Origin: an uncultured Bacillota bacterium
Lineage (GTDB): Bacteria; Bacillota; Dehalobacteriia; UBA7702
NCBI GenBank assembly: GCA_902766525.1
Contig: CACXDX010000163.1
Location: 1-7,075 of the forward strand
DNA length: 7,075 nucleotides
Direction: 5' to 3'
Within the stretch, counting starts at the first letter, position 1, and every line of letters begins with the position of its first letter. The translations under genes were made by a program, and so were the position numbers. Of this stretch, positions 6,324 through 7,075 are shown piece after piece. Under the pieces are notes generated by a model. That model did no database searches. It was not told the DNA's origin and saw nothing but the letters and a program-made list of their open reading frames with translations.

Positions 6324-6329
6324 CTCCGC
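6324..6329 (-). promoter_or_regulatory. sigK ribosome binding site, pointing to a TTG start
   Basis: The minus strand reads GCGGAG immediately before the ATG at 6323, leaving no spacer. The same site is nine bases from an in-frame TTG at 6312-6314 (codon 4). By spacing the TTG is the more likely start; it would remove only three residues from the pro-sequence. Confidence 0.5.
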
Positions 6330-6413
6330 ATGAAGGATTTCTTCAACATACGCAATATGCCGTCAAAAAAGAACGAAAAAACGCGAAGACTCCCCTCTCC
6401 TTTTTCTGTCTCC

Positions 6414-6442
6414 TTTACAAGAAAGAGAATCGGGATTATAAT
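6414..6442 (+). promoter_or_regulatory. promoter of the Y-family polymerase gene
   Basis: A -35 box TTTACA (6414-6419, five of six consensus bases) is followed after 17 bp by a perfect -10 TATAAT (6437-6442). The start point would be near 6449, giving a leader of about 30 bases. No LexA-type operator overlaps it. Confidence 0.85.
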
Positions 6443-6462
6443 TTAGAAGGACAGACATTTCC

Positions 6463-6470
6463 AAAGGAGG
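6463..6470 (+). promoter_or_regulatory. ribosome binding site of the Y-family polymerase
   Basis: AAAGGAGG is a near-perfect Shine-Dalgarno sequence eight bases before the ATG at 6479. It fixes the start of a gene that has no stop codon within the window. Confidence 0.93.
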
Positions 6471-6478
6471 CGATCAAC

Positions 6479-7075
6479 ATGGCGGGACGTACTTATCTAT
6501 GCATCGATTTAAAATCATTTTACGCCTCGGTTGAGTGTGTTGATCGCGGCCTCGATCCGATGACGACCAACCTGATCGTCGCCGATCCCGAACGCAGCGA
6601 AGGCACCATCTGCCTCGCGGTCTCTCCGGCCATGAAAGCATTGGGCGTTTCCAATCGCTGCCGCGTTTTTGAGATACCGAAAAATATCTCTTACATCACG
6701 GCTCCGCCGAGAATGCAGCATTACATCGACTGTTCCGCTGATATTTACGGTATTTATCTCAATTATATCGCCGCTGAGGACATCCATGTTTATTCCATTG
6801 ATGAAGTGTTTTTGGATGTCACCCATTATCTGAATCTCTATAAAAAAACAGCCAAAGAAATGGCCGTTCTGCTCATGGGTGAGATCGAAGAAAAAATCGG
6901 CGTCCGTGCCACCTGCGGCATCGGCACCAATCTCTATCTCGCTAAAATCGCCTTAGACATTATTGCCAAAAAAGCGCCTGATTTCATCGGCATACTCGAT
7001 GAAGAATCCTATAAGGAAAAGCTCTGGCAGCACACACCGCTGACGGATTTTTGGAGAATCGGACGCGGCACGGCA
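6479..7075 (+). CDS. Y-family DNA polymerase (UmuC/UvrX-like), 3' end outside the window
   Basis: This is a translesion polymerase that copies past damaged bases with low fidelity. The frame is open for 199 codons from the ATG to the window edge, so the protein is partial. The first catalytic aspartate is D10 in CIDLKSFYASVE, with Y15 at the position of the steric-gate residue that excludes ribonucleotides. The second acidic pair is D108-E109 in SIDEVFLDVT. GIGTNLYLAKIALDIIAKK (148-166) is the conserved helix region after the palm, and LTDFWRIGRGTA (188-199) begins the helix-hairpin-helix of the thumb. The sequence resembles the UmuC/UvrX type of Gram-positive bacteria more than DinB (Pol IV). 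The missing C-terminus would hold the little finger and clamp-binding motif. It is divergent from sigK with a strong vegetative promoter, so SOS control is not evident. Confidence 0.93.
   Translation, partial: MAGRTYLCIDLKSFYASVECVDRGLDPMTTNLIVADPERSEGTICLAVSPAMKALGVSNRCRVFEIPKNISYITAPPRMQHYIDCSADIYGIYLNYIAAEDIHVYSIDEVFLDVTHYLNLYKKTAKEMAVLLMGEIEEKIGVRATCGIGTNLYLAKIALDIIAKKAPDFIGILDEESYKEKLWQHTPLTDFWRIGRGTA

Larger units (their letters stand above)
6324..6478. other. divergent region between sigK and the Y-family polymerase
   Basis: This 155-bp region holds the plus-strand polymerase promoter and ribosome site on its right side. A pyrimidine-rich run lies at 6391-6416 (purine-rich on the minus strand). 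A small dyad CATACGCAATATG (6346-6358) with four-base arms lies about 23 bp upstream of the sigK ATG. I could not identify a convincing sigK promoter: TTGACG occurs on the minus strand near 6365, but no -10 box follows at the right distance. No GAAC-N4-GTTC LexA-type site is present. Confidence 0.55.

Noticed and set aside
6275..6353. About 25-codon minus-strand frame starting MLKKSFMRRW upstream of and overlapping sigK
   Set aside because: It has no Shine-Dalgarno site before its ATG and no known counterpart; the sigK frame itself carries the expected pro-sequence, so neither a frameshift nor a leader peptide is needed.
6330..6372. Possible SigE-type sigK promoter (GCATATT on the minus strand near 6355)
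   Set aside because: The sequence resembles a -35 element, but no CATA-type -10 follows at 13-15 bp; claiming it would be guesswork.
6361..6478. Possible LexA box near the Y-family polymerase promoter
   Set aside because: GAAC occurs at 6371-6374 but no matching GTTC half lies four bases away, and nothing palindromic overlaps the promoter.
6515..6826. 103-codon open frame on the minus strand
   Set aside because: It is antisense to the conserved catalytic motifs of the Y-family polymerase and has no family resemblance.
1..7075. CRISPR array, insertion sequence, prophage or tRNA-associated attachment site
   Set aside because: No regularly spaced repeats, transposase or integrase motifs, or repeats of tRNA 3' ends were found; the gene content is core chromosomal.

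Overview
This 7,075-bp window reads as a compact chromosomal housekeeping region of a member of the Bacillota (Firmicutes). The evidence is the conserved order polA-mutM-coaE, strong purine-rich Shine-Dalgarno sites, consensus vegetative promoters, a SigK-type sporulation sigma factor and a Gram-positive-type Y-family polymerase. A spore-forming or formerly spore-forming anaerobe (Clostridia or Negativicutes) is my inference. I cannot name a genus from the sequence alone. I see no phage, transposon, CRISPR array or other accessory cargo.

Layout, left to right. Everything up to 6323 is on the minus strand, so transcription runs right to left. Positions 3-85 hold tRNA-Leu(GAG). Positions 127-4138 hold the tight operon polA > mutM > coaE, with gaps of 10 and 6 bp. 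It starts from an extended -10 promoter at 4170-4199. A strong intrinsic terminator (4231-4277) separates this operon from tRNA-Trp (4281-4356), which has a perfect consensus promoter of its own. Positions 4399-5540 hold a two-gene operon: a TtcA-like tRNA thiolation ATPase whose stop overlaps the start of a DUF523/TudS-family protein. It is driven by a TTGACA/TACAAT promoter at 5566-5594. Positions 5604-6323 hold sigK with an N-terminal pro-sequence. After a 155-bp divergent region, a Y-family DNA polymerase starts at 6479 on the plus strand and runs off the end of the window. It carries its own near-consensus promoter and an excellent ribosome site.

How the genes fit together. DNA polymerase I and Fpg/MutM act in the same base-excision pathway: lesion removal, then gap filling. 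The Y-family polymerase at the other end handles lesions that are not repaired. CoaE completes coenzyme A synthesis and appears to be a passenger in the repair operon. The TtcA-like and DUF523 proteins are both plausibly iron-sulfur enzymes of tRNA or thiouracil sulfur chemistry, one adding sulfur and the other from a family known to remove it. They lie directly upstream of a tRNA gene.

The most interesting signals are the translationally coupled TtcA/TudS-like pair; two tRNA promoters whose -35 boxes each contain the stop codon of the gene before them in the same register; a terminator whose two imperfect positions pair only in the minus-strand RNA; and an ambiguous ATG versus TTG start for pro-SigK. 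None of this amounts to a clearly new system.
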